This document shows positions 44,121 through 54,003 of a stretch of DNA of 64,000 bases, one piece after another (the first letter of the stretch is position 1; each line of letters starts with the position of its first letter). The stretch covers positions 5,023,501-5,087,500 of the forward strand of contig NZ_CP050440.1 of NCBI RefSeq assembly GCF_011769525.1. Reading direction: 5' to 3'. A program made the position numbers and the translations under genes. The notes beneath the pieces are model-generated. The model ran no database searches, had not been told where the DNA came from, and saw only the letters and a program-made list of their open reading frames with translations. Origin of the DNA: Tolypothrix sp. PCC 7910 (GTDB taxonomy: Bacteria > Cyanobacteriota > Cyanobacteriia > Cyanobacteriales > Nostocaceae).

Positions 44121-44399
44121 TTAATTGCTACTCCATGAACCCTTGAGGAACTCTAAAAAATCAGCAGTAGGGGAATTAGGGCGATCGCTTCCTATCCACG
44201 ACCAAGATTGTTTTTGTTTTTTCCCTGCTATATAAAAAAATGGGGAGATGGCGAAATCAGAAATGTGGAATAATATCTCCCAGTCTGAACTGACAGCGCA
44301 GAAATCGAATGCATCACTAAACCAGAGAATTTCTAAGCCATAAGCGATCGCTAAATTAACTAGTTGTGATGCTGCTTCTTTGCTTATGCCATTGTACAT
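44121..44399 (-). CDS. Hypothetical protein, 92 residues, possibly a remnant
   Basis: The frame MYNGISKEAASQLVNLAIAYG... contains Trp- and aromatic-rich segments (ILWFSDAFDF, SPFFYIAGKKQKQSWSWIG) and ends DFLEFLKGSW, which looks like natural protein sequence rather than noise. Its start overlaps, in another frame, the 3' end of the ABC ATPase fragment at 44356-44625. So either the protein keeps its native start near NGISKEAASQL, or its upstream part was lost when the two sequences were joined. No family recognised. Confidence 0.45.
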   Translation of the reverse strand: MYNGISKEAASQLVNLAIAYGLEILWFSDAFDFCAVSSDWEILFHISDFAISPFFYIAGKKQKQSWSWIGSDRPNSPTADFLEFLKGSWSSN

Positions 44400-44625
44400 C
44401 CCGTTGTCTAGCTGGGATATTGTTCATCAAGCGATCGCCAATAAAGAGTTTACCGGAAGTGGCTGTTTCTAAACCGGCGATCGTTCGCAAAATTGTAGAT
44501 TTTCCACAACCAGAAGGCCCTACTAAAACCCAAAACTCGCCATCGGGAATTTCAAAAGAAATATCCTCGATAGCAGTTACGTTGTTGAATCTACGTTTGA
44601 TGTCTTCTAAACGGACGTTTGCCAT
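44356..44625 (-). pseudogene. N-terminal fragment of a UgpC/MalK-type ABC transporter ATPase
   Basis: Residues 1-77 match the start of a sugar/glycerol-phosphate importer ATPase: MANVRLEDIKRRFNNVTAIEDI, Walker A GPSGCGKST, and IAGLETATSGKLFIGDRLMNNIPARQRDV. The family continues AMVFQNYALYPHM after this point, but here the sequence switches to QWHKQRSSITTS and stops. The Q-loop, signature and Walker B motifs are missing, so it cannot hydrolyse ATP. The normal protein has about 360 residues. A deletion joining it to the neighbouring small gene is the simplest explanation. Confidence 0.85.
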
Positions 44626-44825
44626 TGTTTGTAGTTTGTCATTTGTAGTTTGTCACTTGTCATTTGTCCTTGATTTTGATAATTGAGGACTGATGACTGA
44701 TACCAAATTGGATTAGTGATTATCTTTGAGATTTCGAGAATTTTTAGATTATTAAAATGTTAATCCAAAATCCACAATCCATTAATCCAAAATCTAAAAT
44801 CCAAAATCCAAAATTGGCTTGATGA
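44626..44825. repeat. Compound STRR (TTTGTCA and AATCCAAA units)
   Basis: GTAGTTTGTCATTTGT units at 44626-44670 and AATCCAAAATC units at 44760-44815, with a short unique segment between them. Confidence 0.85.
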
Positions 44826-45539
44826 CTACTTCCAAGCAGGATGAGCAAATAACGAAGCAATGACTCGCACCCCACGGAGTTGGTTAGAAAGGGGTAAGTG
44901 ACCTCTAGGTGCACTTAAATCCCAGGTAAATTCATTAGGGTATCTAGTCCAATTATTGCCATTTTTCCAATGGATTTTTGACCAGAAATTGTCCCAATTT
45001 TTACCTAAACCTAACCATATTTCTCGCTGAATGGAAAACCCAAACTTGCCTTCAGAGTGAACTACCCACAGATTATTAATAGTATGTAAGTCAACCGAGG
45101 GAAAATTTTCTACTTCGGTAAAATACAACCATTTTCTTTGTAATGCCGTTGGCCCTGCTAGTTCACACATTTTTTCGATGGTTACGCGATCGGCTGCTTG
45201 GAAGTCTTGGGCGGCAAGCAATTGTTGCAAGGAATTGTAATTAATCCCACAATCTGATTTTAGAGGTACAATTCCCTCAGGAAAATGGGAAAGCAAAAAT
45301 TCTTTGGCTTTAGGTGCATCAGAGTTGTAGAGTACTTGATAGGCCTTGCCATCAATCCAAGTTGCTGGGGTATCACTACGTTTCTGTAAAAATTCCATCA
45401 ATACATCTAATCCCGCATCACCCAACTCAGCTAACTTGGGGATTGTTTGCTGTTGAACTTGAAGAGACCCAGCGATTAGCGTTCTTCGGAGGGAGTCGAT
45501 GTCATTAGCAGTGCCTGATACAATCATTGGGTCTGTCAT
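44826..45539 (-). CDS. gun4: GUN4 regulator of Mg-chelatase
   Basis: Gun4 binds protoporphyrin IX and Mg-protoporphyrin and stimulates Mg-chelatase, the first step of chlorophyll synthesis. The 237-residue protein has both parts of cyanobacterial Gun4: an N-terminal helical bundle (about 8-85, LRRTLIAGSLQVQQQTIPKLAELGDAGLDVL) and the GUN4 core (about 95-237) with NYNSLQQLLAAQDFQAAD, FPSVDLHTINNLW, the FGFSIQREIWL greasy-hand region and TWDLSAPRGHLP. Synechocystis Gun4 is of similar length. The N-terminal bundle separates it from the many GUN4-domain signalling proteins. Confidence 0.92.
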   Translation of the reverse strand: MTDPMIVSGTANDIDSLRRTLIAGSLQVQQQTIPKLAELGDAGLDVLMEFLQKRSDTPATWIDGKAYQVLYNSDAPKAKEFLLSHFPEGIVPLKSDCGINYNSLQQLLAAQDFQAADRVTIEKMCELAGPTALQRKWLYFTEVENFPSVDLHTINNLWVVHSEGKFGFSIQREIWLGLGKNWDNFWSKIHWKNGNNWTRYPNEFTWDLSAPRGHLPLSNQLRGVRVIASLFAHPAWK

Positions 45540-45853
45540 GCCAATTACTTGTTGTAGTGGGAGTTTGAAAATGCGATCGGCTATCGGGTGTTCTTAAAGA
45601 TTAAACACTGATAGCGAAAAGTAGTTTACTATTTTTGATCGTACAAAATAGCGTTGATTTCACTCAATCCCACACCTTAGCCCCAAATACTGTACAAGGA
45701 AAGTAGGGGAAATCTGCGCTGCAAAGGCTGGGACTGGGGATTGGGTACTAGGGACTGGGGACTAGGGATTAGGAAAGAGAAAGAATTAGCAATGCCCCAT
45801 GCCCCATGCCCCATGCCCCATACCCAAAGTATTTATCAATTAGGAGTGTATGT
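45540..45853. other. Divergent region between gun4 and icd
   Basis: It contains unique AT-rich sequence (45540-45720), then heptamer repeats GGGGATTGGG and TGCCCCA (45729-45835). I looked for an NtcA box (GTA-N8-TAC), since icd is nitrogen-regulated in Anabaena, and found no exact match. A good ribosome site, AGGAG (45842-45846), precedes icd. Confidence 0.55.
45729..45835. repeat. STRR upstream of icd
   Basis: About five GGGACTGGGGATT-type heptamers, a spacer, then four TGCCCCA units ending 7 bp before the icd ribosome site. Confidence 0.9.
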
Positions 45854-47275
45854 ATGTACGACAAGATTACCCCCCCGACAAAGGGTGAAAAAATTACCTT
45901 TAAGAATGGTGAGCCTGTTGTCCCTGATAACCCAATTATCCCCTTTATCCGGGGCGATGGAACGGGTATAGATATCTGGCCTGCTACCCAAAAAGTACTG
46001 GATGCGGCGGTAGCAAAGGCATATAACGGTAAGCGTCAAATTAGTTGGTTTAAGGTTTACGCTGGGGATGAAGCTTGTGATTTATACGGTACATACCAGT
46101 ATTTACCCCAAGATACTCTCACAGCTATTCAAGAATATGGTGTTGCTATTAAAGGCCCTTTGACCACTCCTGTCGGGGGCGGTATTCGGTCTTTAAATGT
46201 GGCTCTAAGACAAATTTTTGACTTGTATGCTTGCGTGCGTCCTTGCCGCTATTATGCAGGTACACCCTCACCCCACAAAAATCCCGAAAAGCTAGATGTG
46301 ATTGTTTATCGGGAAAACACAGAAGATATTTATTTGGGGATTGAGTGGCGACAAGGTAGCGAAATAGGCGATCGCTTAATTAAAATTCTCAATGAGGAAT
46401 TGATCCCCGCCACCCCAGAACATGGGAAAAAGCAGATTCCCCTCGATGCTGGTATTGGCATCAAACCCATTAGTAAAAAGGGTTCCCAGCGCTTAGTCCG
46501 CCGTGCCATCAAACACGCCTTGTTATTGCCCAAAAACAAGCAACAGGTGACTTTGGTGCATAAGGGCAACATCATGAAATACACCGAAGGCGCTTTCCGT
46601 GATTGGGGTTATGAACTAGCAACCACCGAATTTCGCCAAGAAACGGTCACCGAACGGGAATCTTGGATTCTAAGTAATAAGGAGAAAAACCCCAATCTTT
46701 CCTTAGAAGACAACGCCCGTCAAGTTGACCCTGGATTTGATGCCCTAACTCCAGAGAAACAAGCGCAAATTGTCAAGGAAGTTGAAACTGTTCTTAACAC
46801 AATTTGGGACAGCCACGGCAACGGCAAGTGGAAAGATAAAATCATGGTCAATGACCGGATTGCTGACAGTATTTTTCAACAAATCCAAACCAGACCCGAT
46901 GAATATTCGATTCTGGCGACCATGAATTTAAACGGCGATTACCTATCCGATGCGGCTGCTGCCATTGTGGGCGGCTTAGGAATGGGGCCAGGGGCAAATA
47001 TTGGCGATTCCTGCGCCGTCTTTGAAGCAACCCACGGTACCGCACCCAAACACGCCGGCTTAGATCGGATCAATCCTGGTTCGGTAATTTTGTCTGGGGT
47101 GATGATGCTAGAGTTTATGGGTTGGCAAGAAGCCGCAGACCTGATCAAGAAAGGCTTAGGGAATGCGATCGCCAATCGTCAAGTCACCTACGATTTAGCA
47201 CGTTTACTCGAACCACAAGTACAGCCCTTAAAGTGTTCTGAATTTGCCGATGCAATTATTCAGCATTTTGGGTAA
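45854..47275 (+). CDS. icd: NADP-dependent isocitrate dehydrogenase
   Basis: It converts isocitrate to 2-oxoglutarate, the carbon skeleton for ammonium assimilation and the nitrogen-status signal in cyanobacteria. I set the start at ATG 45854, behind AGGAG, because the upstream in-frame codons are repeat. The 473-residue protein has [14 protein letters not shown], the substrate loop [51 protein letters not shown], the metal-binding DSIFQQI...[17 protein letters not shown] region and [12 protein letters not shown]. Cyanobacterial Icd carries an insertion of about 45 residues relative to E. coli; the segment [24 protein letters not shown] fits this. Confidence 0.96.
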   Translation: MYDKITPPTKGEKITFKNGEPVVPDNPIIPFIRGDGTGIDIWPATQKVLDAAVAKAYNGKRQISWFKVYAGDEACDLYGTYQYLPQDTLTAIQEYGVAIKGPLTTPVGGGIRSLNVALRQIFDLYACVRPCRYYAGTPSPHKNPEKLDVIVYRENTEDIYLGIEWRQGSEIGDRLIKILNEELIPATPEHGKKQIPLDAGIGIKPISKKGSQRLVRRAIKHALLLPKNKQQVTLVHKGNIMKYTEGAFRDWGYELATTEFRQETVTERESWILSNKEKNPNLSLEDNARQVDPGFDALTPEKQAQIVKEVETVLNTIWDSHGNGKWKDKIMVNDRIADSIFQQIQTRPDEYSILATMNLNGDYLSDAAAAIVGGLGMGPGANIGDSCAVFEATHGTAPKHAGLDRINPGSVILSGVMMLEFMGWQEAADLIKKGLGNAIANRQVTYDLARLLEPQVQPLKCSEFADAIIQHFG

Positions 47276-47277
47276 TT

Positions 47278-47395
47278 AGGGATTGGGGAGTGGGGACTGG
47301 GGATTGGGGACTGGGGACTGAGGAAAAACTATTACTCATTACTCATTACCCAATGCCCCATGCCCAATGCCCAATGCCCAATGCCCAATTCTCAT
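47278..47395. repeat. Compound STRR between icd and the SOD gene
   Basis: GGGGATTGGGGACT units, then ACTCATT, then TGCCCAA units. Confidence 0.9.
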
Positions 47396-47465
47396 CTTTT
47401 TGCAGCCTGAATCTAAGACAATAAAAGCTGTCTAGATATTTAATTCATTGGCTGCAAAATTTTTT

Positions 47466-48221
47466 ATGAGTATGAATCGACGACATTTCTTGTTTTTAGT
47501 TGGTGCGGGTGTGGGTACTTTTGCACTGGAAGCTTGCGCTTTGGCAGAGAACTCTCCTAGTGAAAACCCAACAAGTCCGGAACCAAAATCAGATGCTAAA
47601 GGGGCAATTCAATTACCGCCTCTGCCTTATGCCTATGATGCGCTGGAACCACATATTGATGCTAAAACTATGCAGTTTCATCACGATAAGCATCATGCAA
47701 CTTATGTGAAAAACTTGAATGCAGCTTTGGAGAAACATCCACAACTTAAAGGCAGAACTGTTGAAGAACTGTTACGTCAACTTGACAAAGTACCTGCTGA
47801 TATTCGCAAAACTTTACGCAATAATGGCGGCGGTCATGTAAATCACTCGATGTTTTGGCAAATTATGAAGCCTAAAGGTGGTGGTGAACCTACAGGGGCG
47901 ATCGCAACTGCTATTAATGAAAATTTCGGTAATTTTGCAGCTTTCAAAAAACAATTTAATGAAGCTGGCGCGGGTCAATTTGGTAGTGGTTGGGTTTGGC
48001 TGGTTCGCAACAAAAATGGCAAATTGGAAGTGACTACTACAGCTAATCAAGACACTCCGTTAAGTCAAGGAAAATACCCAATTTTAGGCAATGATGTTTG
48101 GGAACACGCCTATTACCTCAACTACCAAAACCGCCGTGCCGATTATTTAGAAGCGTGGTGGAATGTGGTTAATTGGGATGAGATTAATAAGCGATTTGCC
48201 GCCGCCAGTAAGTTTGCTTAG
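47466..48221 (+). CDS. sodA: Superoxide dismutase, Mn type, with N-terminal anchor/signal
   Basis: It dismutates superoxide to peroxide and oxygen. From ATG 47466 (252 residues; ATG 47472 is also possible) the protein starts [24 protein letters not shown], a twin-Arg-like or lipoprotein-like export/anchor segment, then a Pro/Ser linker, then a complete Fe/Mn SOD domain. Metal ligands are the His in [12 protein letters not shown], His in [10 protein letters not shown], and Asp/His in [11 protein letters not shown]. The TANQDTP segment carries the Gln expected of manganese enzymes, where iron SODs have AGTP. Membrane-anchored MnSOD is known from Anabaena thylakoids. A TTG at 47448 is not needed as a start. 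Confidence 0.92.
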   Translation: MSMNRRHFLFLVGAGVGTFALEACALAENSPSENPTSPEPKSDAKGAIQLPPLPYAYDALEPHIDAKTMQFHHDKHHATYVKNLNAALEKHPQLKGRTVEELLRQLDKVPADIRKTLRNNGGGHVNHSMFWQIMKPKGGGEPTGAIATAINENFGNFAAFKKQFNEAGAGQFGSGWVWLVRNKNGKLEVTTTANQDTPLSQGKYPILGNDVWEHAYYLNYQNRRADYLEAWWNVVNWDEINKRFAAASKFA

Positions 48222-48533
48222 ATAGTTGCAAGGGGGAGATGTGAGAATTACTTAATTTCTCCCCATCTTCAGCAATTTTGCAGACAGTAATCATACTTTC
48301 ACGGAGAAGAGTGGTCAACTTTTAGTGCCCTTTAATTACCATACCCAAATTATTAACAATATTTTGCAAAATTATAGTTTAGTTATCAGTTCAATCACGG
48401 CATATAAAAAATGCTAGACAATTTCTTACTATGCAGCAGCTAATATATTTCATAATAACTAAATAGTTAGAAATTAACTATTTAGTTTCACTAACTGGGA
48501 ATACTACTGCTAAGGCCTTAAAAATGCGACAGT
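48222..48533. other. 312-bp intergenic, AT-rich, unique sequence
   Basis: No repeat or gene seen. Probable promoter of the large kinase gene at 48534; AAATAGTTAGAAATTAACTATTT (about 48460-48482, here named by position) is a near-palindrome that could be an operator. Confidence 0.45.
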
Positions 48534-51500
48534 ATGCTTAGCACAGTAGTTAGTATTCCTGGATATCAGATTGGTGCAGAACTCTACAACGGTTCAAGAA
48601 CTATAGTTTATCGTGCAGTTCGAGAGGCTGACTCTTCATGTGTAGTCATCAAACTGCTTAAAAATACTTATCCAAGTTTTGGCGAAATAGTGCAGTTTCG
48701 CAATCAATATACAATCGCCAAAAATATCAACTATCCCAGTATCATCCAAACCTACAGCTTGGAAGCTTACCAAAATGGCTATGCGTTGGTAATGGAAGAC
48801 TTTGGCGGAATTTCGCTGAAGGATTTTGCTCAAGTAGAGATTTCGGGTAGCATCTGTTTGGAAGAATTTTTAAATATTGCGATCGCACTCTGCGACACCT
48901 TAGACATTCTATATCATGAGCGGATTATTCATAAAGATATTAAACCTGGCAATATTCTGATTAACCCAGAAACGAAACAGGTTAAATTAATTGACTTTAG
49001 TATTGCATCTTTGCTGCCTAGAGAAACTCAAACTTTAATCAGTCCTAATGTGTTGGAAGGGACATTAGGTTATATTTCTCCGGAACAAACTGGACGCATG
49101 AATCGGGGAATTGATTATCGTACTGATTTTTATTCTTTAGGTGTAAGTTTTTATGAATTACTAACTGGAGAATTACCATTTACAACGCCAGATGCAATGG
49201 AGTTAGTACATTGTCATATTGCTAAAACTGCACCTTTAGCGGATAAAATTAACTCAAAAATTCCCGCAGTACTCTCAGAAATTGTCAGTAAATTGATGGC
49301 AAAAAATGCCGAAGACCGCTATCAGAGTGCATTAGGGCTGAAGTATGATTTAGAAAAATGTTTAATCCAACTGCAGGAAACTGGCAAAATTGAGAGTTTC
49401 CCAATAGCACAACGCGATATGTGCGATCGCTTTATGATTCCTGATAAATTATATGGCAGAGAAAGCGAAGTAGAAACCCTGCTGCAAGCATTTGAGCGCG
49501 TCAGTAACGGTACCACAGAAATGATGCTAGTAGCAGGGTTTTCTGGGATTGGCAAAACTGCGGTTGTTAACGAAGTACATAAACCGATTGTTCGTCAATG
49601 CGGTTATTTTATTAAAGGTAAATATGACCAATTTAATCGCAACATTCCTTTTTCGGCATTTGTGCAAGCCTTCCGCGATTTAATGGGGCAATTAATTACA
49701 GAAAGTGATGCTCAAATCAAAATTTGGCAAAGCAAGATTTTAGCAGCTTTAGGGGAAAATTGTCAGGTAATTATTGAAGTCATTCCCGAATTAGAAAGAA
49801 TTATTGGACATCAACCACCAGCAACTAAACTATCCGGAACTGCTGCCCAAAACCGCTTTAATTTATTATTTCAGAAATTTGTCCAGGTCTTTACTACTAA
49901 AAAACATCCTTTAGTGATGTTTTTAGATGATTTACAGTGGGCAGATTCGGCATCACTGAAGTTAATCGAGTTGCTGATGAGTGAAGCGGACAGAGGCTAT
50001 TTATTACTAATTGGTGCTTATCGAGATAATGAAGTTTCTGCTGCCCATCCTTTAATATTCACTTTAGACGAAATTAGAAAAGCTCAAGCTACTATCAATA
50101 CCATTACTCTCAATCCTTTGAGCCTTTCTAGTTTAAATCAATTGGTGGCTGATACCTTAAGCTGCTCATCAGAAATTGCCCAGCCATTAACGCAATTAGT
50201 TTATCAAAAAACTACAGGAAATCCATTTTTTAGCACCCAATTTCTCAAGGCGCTCTATGAAGATGGATTGATTAAATTTAATTGGCAAGAGGGCAATTGG
50301 CAGTGCAATATTGTGGAGGTGAAAGCCTTATCGCTTTCTGATGATGTTGTAGAATTCATGGCATTGCAGTTACAAAAATTGCCATCAACAACACAGGAGA
50401 TTTTAAAATTTGCGGCTTGTATTGGTAACCAATTTGATTTGGTGACATTGGCGATTATTTGGGAAAAATCGGCAACTGAAACTGCTACAGCCCTCTGGAA
50501 AGCCTTACAAGAAGGGCTAATTTTACCCCAGAGTGAAGTTTATAAATTCTATGTGGGGCGGGAAGCGCAGGATGGGGTGAAAGGTTCAGAAATTGTTACC
50601 TACAAATTCCTCCACGATCGCGTTCAGCAAGCAGCATACTCATTAATTCCAGAGGAGCAAAAACAGTATACCCATTTCCGCATTGGTCAATTGTTGTTGC
50701 AAGGGTTATCTCAGCAAGAGCAAGAAGAGCGCATTTTTGACCTGGTGAACCAGCTGAATATGGGAAAAGCTGTGAGCACCACTGATGAACAGAAACAAGA
50801 ATTGGCTGCGCTCAATTTAAAAGCTGGACAAAAAGCCAAACTTTCAGCCGCTTATCAAGCCGCGCAAGACTATTGCACTCTTGGTATCGCTTTGCTATCT
50901 AAAAATACTTGGCATACGAACTATACACTCATGTACAGTTTGCATCGCGATGGCTCGGAAGCAGCTTATCTTTGTAGTAACTTTGACCAAGCCGAAGCTT
51001 TATATAGAGAAGCACTTACCTATGCTCAAACTCCCCTGGATCAAGCGATAATTTATCGCGTGCAGATGACTCAGTACCAACTTCAGGGAAGAAATGCTGA
51101 GGCGATCGCCATTCAACGTCAAAGTTTACAGCTGCTAGGTTGGACAATGCCAAAAGAACAGGAAACGATCCAAGCTAGCCTAGATGCAGAAATCGCCACA
51201 GTTCAACAATTTTTAGAGCAGCATACTATTGAATCCATGCTTGCAGCTCCCAAAATGCAAGATGCGAACATTGCAGAAATCCTGCGAATTTTACAAATTC
51301 TCTTCTATGCTGCATGGCTTGATGGTCAAAGCACCTTAGCATTACTAGCACTCGCCAAAATGACCACACTGTCTTTGCAGTATGGTAACAGCGATATGTC
51401 TCCCTTTGGCTATGTCGGTTATGGCTTAATTGCCAATGGCGTACTGAAAGACTGTGCTACAGCTCATCAATTTGGCGAAATGGCGGTACAGTTGTGCGAA

Positions 51501-53951
51501 CAGTTTGACAATGCTGATGTGCGCGGTATGACTAACTTCTTGTTTGCGGCTGATGTCCATAGCTGGAGTCGCCCAATTAGAGAAGCGGATAAATATTATA
51601 ACAACGCCTATAAATATGGCATGGAAGCCGGAAACTGGCTCACAGTCGGCTTCATGATGATGCAGAGTGGCTCCGATCGCCTGACTTACGGTAAAAACTT
51701 AGAAGATTTGTATGCGATCGCGCAAAATCACGCCGCTTTTTTGGCGCATATCAAAAGCTTAGATAACTTGGATGCTTTAACAGCAGGAGTTATTCAACCA
51801 ATTCGCAATCTTCTGGGATTAACAAAAACGCGATTCACCTTTGATGATGACAGTTTTAGTGAAGTCCAGTATTTGCAAAAATACCATAATTCTCCCTATA
51901 ACTTGGCTTGGTTATATTCTGTGAAAATTCGCCATGCCTATTTATTTGACGACCGAGTCGCGTATTCTCATTTAATTCCACAACTCAGCATCATTGAAAA
52001 TACAATTCCTAGCCATGCCAAAGTTCCTTCCAGCGTTTTTTATGTGGCATTAATGCATTTAGCATTATTTGAAGCTGCTACCGAAGATGCAGCAAAACAA
52101 CACCATTGGCAAGCACTAATTCCGCTAGAAGAACGGTTAAATATTTGGGCAAAAGCTTGTCCAGAAAATATCCTGCACAAATGTCTACTCATTCAAGCCG
52201 AAAAAGCCAGACTCAACAAAGATAAAACCCAAGCAATTGAACTTTACGAGCAAGCAATTACCCAAGCCCAAGCCAATGAATATGGCTATGAAGAAGCATT
52301 AGCCAATGAACTAGCGGCTAAATTTTATTTAGATTGGAGTAAACAAAAAGTTGCCGCTGGCTATATGCAAGAAGCATATTATTGCTATGCCCGTTGGGGT
52401 GCAAAAGCCAAAACCGATGACTTAGAAAAACGCTATCCGCAACTGCTGCAGCCCATCCTGCAACAACAAAAATTTGGTTTAGATCCCCTAGAAACCATCG
52501 CTACTAATATCAGTACTTCTAGTTCTTCTTCTACTTGCACAGTTAAAACTAGTATTTCCGATGTTCTAGATTTAAATTCAGTTCTCAAAGCAGCACAAGC
52601 GATTTCCAGTTCTTTAGAATTAGAGCAACTGATTGCTAAACTAACTCTAATTATCCTCGAAAATTCTGGGGCGCAAAAATCCGTAGTCATACTTCCCCAA
52701 GCACATCAATGGCAAGTCCAGTCATTAACCTTTATTGATTACAAATCGCCTCTCGGAACTGATGTGAAAAGTATTCTGGATTCACAACCAATAGATACTT
52801 GTCAACATATCCCAAGAAACCTGATCAATTACGTTAAAAATACTCAAGAAACTGTTGTCATCAATAATTGCCAAACAAATATTCCTGGTTTACTAGGTGA
52901 ATATATGCTGCAATATCAACCGCAAAGTGTATTATGTACACCAATTATTCACCAAGGTAATTTGTTAGGGATTATCTATCTCGAGAATAATTTAACAACT
53001 GGAGTCTTTACTCAAGAACGTTTACAAGTAATCAAACTACTTTCCTCCCAAGCTGCAATATCACTTGAAAATGCGCGGTTTTATCAACAAGCACAGCAAG
53101 CATTGCAAGATTTACAACAGGCACAATTACAAATTGTTCAAAGTGAAAAAATGTCAGCTTTGGGTAATTTAGTAGCCGGGGTAGCTCATGAAATGAATAA
53201 TCCTTTGGGTTTTATTGCTGCTAGTTTGGCACAAGCTCAACCCACCTTGAATGATATTTTTATCCATTTAAATCTATATCAGGAAAACTTTACTGAGCCA
53301 GGTGCAGAAATTCTTACTCATGCCGACGAAATCGACTTGGAATATAGCTTAGAAGATTTGCCGAAAATGATGACATCAATGATGATTGCGTGCGATAGGT
53401 TAAAAAATATCAGCACCAGTTTAAGAACATTCTCCCGTGCTGATAAAGATTACAAAGTGCCATTTAATCTTCATGAAGGCATAGATAGTACAATTTTAAT
53501 TCTCAAACATCGCCTCAAGGCTCACGAACAACGTCCAGCAATTGAGGTAAATACAATCTATGGAGATTTACCCTTAGTCGAATGTTTTCCTGGGCAATTA
53601 AATCAGGTATTTATGAATATCCTGGCTAATGCTATTGATGCCTTAGATGAGTCCAATCAAGGGCGAAAATTTGCAGAAATTCAAGCAAATCCTAACCGCA
53701 TTAAAATTACTACTTCAGTAGAAGGTAAAAACGTCATGATTGCGATCGCAGATAACGGTAAAGGAATGACTGCATCCGTAAAAGAAAAGATTTTTGACCA
53801 TTTATTCACCACCAAAGCAGTTGGTAAAGGAACAGGGTTAGGATTAGCGATCGCACGTCAGATTGTGGAAGAAACCCACGGTGGAAAGTTGAAATGTAAC
53901 TCAGCTTTAGGAAAAGGAACAGAATTTATCATCGAAATCCCCGTATTTTAA
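48534..53951 (+). CDS. Giant Ser/Thr protein kinase - AAA ATPase - GAF - histidine kinase (HstK type)
   Basis: The 1805-residue protein has five parts. The Ser/Thr kinase spans about 8-270: Lys in VVIKLLK, catalytic HKDIKPGN with Asp135, and DFS in place of DFG at the metal loop. The AAA_16 ATPase spans about 300-500: Walker A GFSGIGKT at 335-342, Walker B LVMFLDDLQWAD. A helical TPR-like region spans about 700-1280, and a GAF domain about 1360-1520. The histidine kinase is C-terminal: phospho-acceptor His1552 in GVAHEMNNP, N-box NILANAIDALD, and G-boxes ADNGKGM and GTGLGLAI. Such hybrids are typical of Nostocales. There is no response regulator or receiver domain nearby. Input ligand and targets are unknown. 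A second kinase gene follows 52 bp later. Confidence 0.93.
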   Translation: MLSTVVSIPGYQIGAELYNGSRTIVYRAVREADSSCVVIKLLKNTYPSFGEIVQFRNQYTIAKNINYPSIIQTYSLEAYQNGYALVMEDFGGISLKDFAQVEISGSICLEEFLNIAIALCDTLDILYHERIIHKDIKPGNILINPETKQVKLIDFSIASLLPRETQTLISPNVLEGTLGYISPEQTGRMNRGIDYRTDFYSLGVSFYELLTGELPFTTPDAMELVHCHIAKTAPLADKINSKIPAVLSEIVSKLMAKNAEDRYQSALGLKYDLEKCLIQLQETGKIESFPIAQRDMCDRFMIPDKLYGRESEVETLLQAFERVSNGTTEMMLVAGFSGIGKTAVVNEVHKPIVRQCGYFIKGKYDQFNRNIPFSAFVQAFRDLMGQLITESDAQIKIWQSKILAALGENCQVIIEVIPELERIIGHQPPATKLSGTAAQNRFNLLFQKFVQVFTTKKHPLVMFLDDLQWADSASLKLIELLMSEADRGYLLLIGAYRDNEVSAAHPLIFTLDEIRKAQATINTITLNPLSLSSLNQLVADTLSCSSEIAQPLTQLVYQKTTGNPFFSTQFLKALYEDGLIKFNWQEGNWQCNIVEVKALSLSDDVVEFMALQLQKLPSTTQEILKFAACIGNQFDLVTLAIIWEKSATETATALWKALQEGLILPQSEVYKFYVGREAQDGVKGSEIVTYKFLHDRVQQAAYSLIPEEQKQYTHFRIGQLLLQGLSQQEQEERIFDLVNQLNMGKAVSTTDEQKQELAALNLKAGQKAKLSAAYQAAQDYCTLGIALLSKNTWHTNYTLMYSLHRDGSEAAYLCSNFDQAEALYREALTYAQTPLDQAIIYRVQMTQYQLQGRNAEAIAIQRQSLQLLGWTMPKEQETIQASLDAEIATVQQFLEQHTIESMLAAPKMQDANIAEILRILQILFYAAWLDGQSTLALLALAKMTTLSLQYGNSDMSPFGYVGYGLIANGVLKDCATAHQFGEMAVQLCEQFDNADVRGMTNFLFAADVHSWSRPIREADKYYNNAYKYGMEAGNWLTVGFMMMQSGSDRLTYGKNLEDLYAIAQNHAAFLAHIKSLDNLDALTAGVIQPIRNLLGLTKTRFTFDDDSFSEVQYLQKYHNSPYNLAWLYSVKIRHAYLFDDRVAYSHLIPQLSIIENTIPSHAKVPSSVFYVALMHLALFEAATEDAAKQHHWQALIPLEERLNIWAKACPENILHKCLLIQAEKARLNKDKTQAIELYEQAITQAQANEYGYEEALANELAAKFYLDWSKQKVAAGYMQEAYYCYARWGAKAKTDDLEKRYPQLLQPILQQQKFGLDPLETIATNISTSSSSSTCTVKTSISDVLDLNSVLKAAQAISSSLELEQLIAKLTLIILENSGAQKSVVILPQAHQWQVQSLTFIDYKSPLGTDVKSILDSQPIDTCQHIPRNLINYVKNTQETVVINNCQTNIPGLLGEYMLQYQPQSVLCTPIIHQGNLLGIIYLENNLTTGVFTQERLQVIKLLSSQAAISLENARFYQQAQQALQDLQQAQLQIVQSEKMSALGNLVAGVAHEMNNPLGFIAASLAQAQPTLNDIFIHLNLYQENFTEPGAEILTHADEIDLEYSLEDLPKMMTSMMIACDRLKNISTSLRTFSRADKDYKVPFNLHEGIDSTILILKHRLKAHEQRPAIEVNTIYGDLPLVECFPGQLNQVFMNILANAIDALDESNQGRKFAEIQANPNRIKITTSVEGKNVMIAIADNGKGMTASVKEKIFDHLFTTKAVGKGTGLGLAIARQIVEETHGGKLKCNSALGKGTEFIIEIPVF

Positions 53952-54003
53952 AATTTTTCCTGGTCTCGGGGAATACTAAAGCCATAAATCTTACGGGTTT
54001 AGC

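Noticed and set aside
45540-45853. NtcA box upstream of icd
   Set aside because: Expected from Anabaena biology, but no exact GTA-N8-TAC with a suitable -10 box was found.
48534-49400. Ser/Thr kinase domain inactive because of DFS
   Set aside because: Lys, the HKDIKPGN loop and the Asp of DFS are all present; Gly to Ser after Asp-Phe occurs in active relatives, so loss of activity is not supported.
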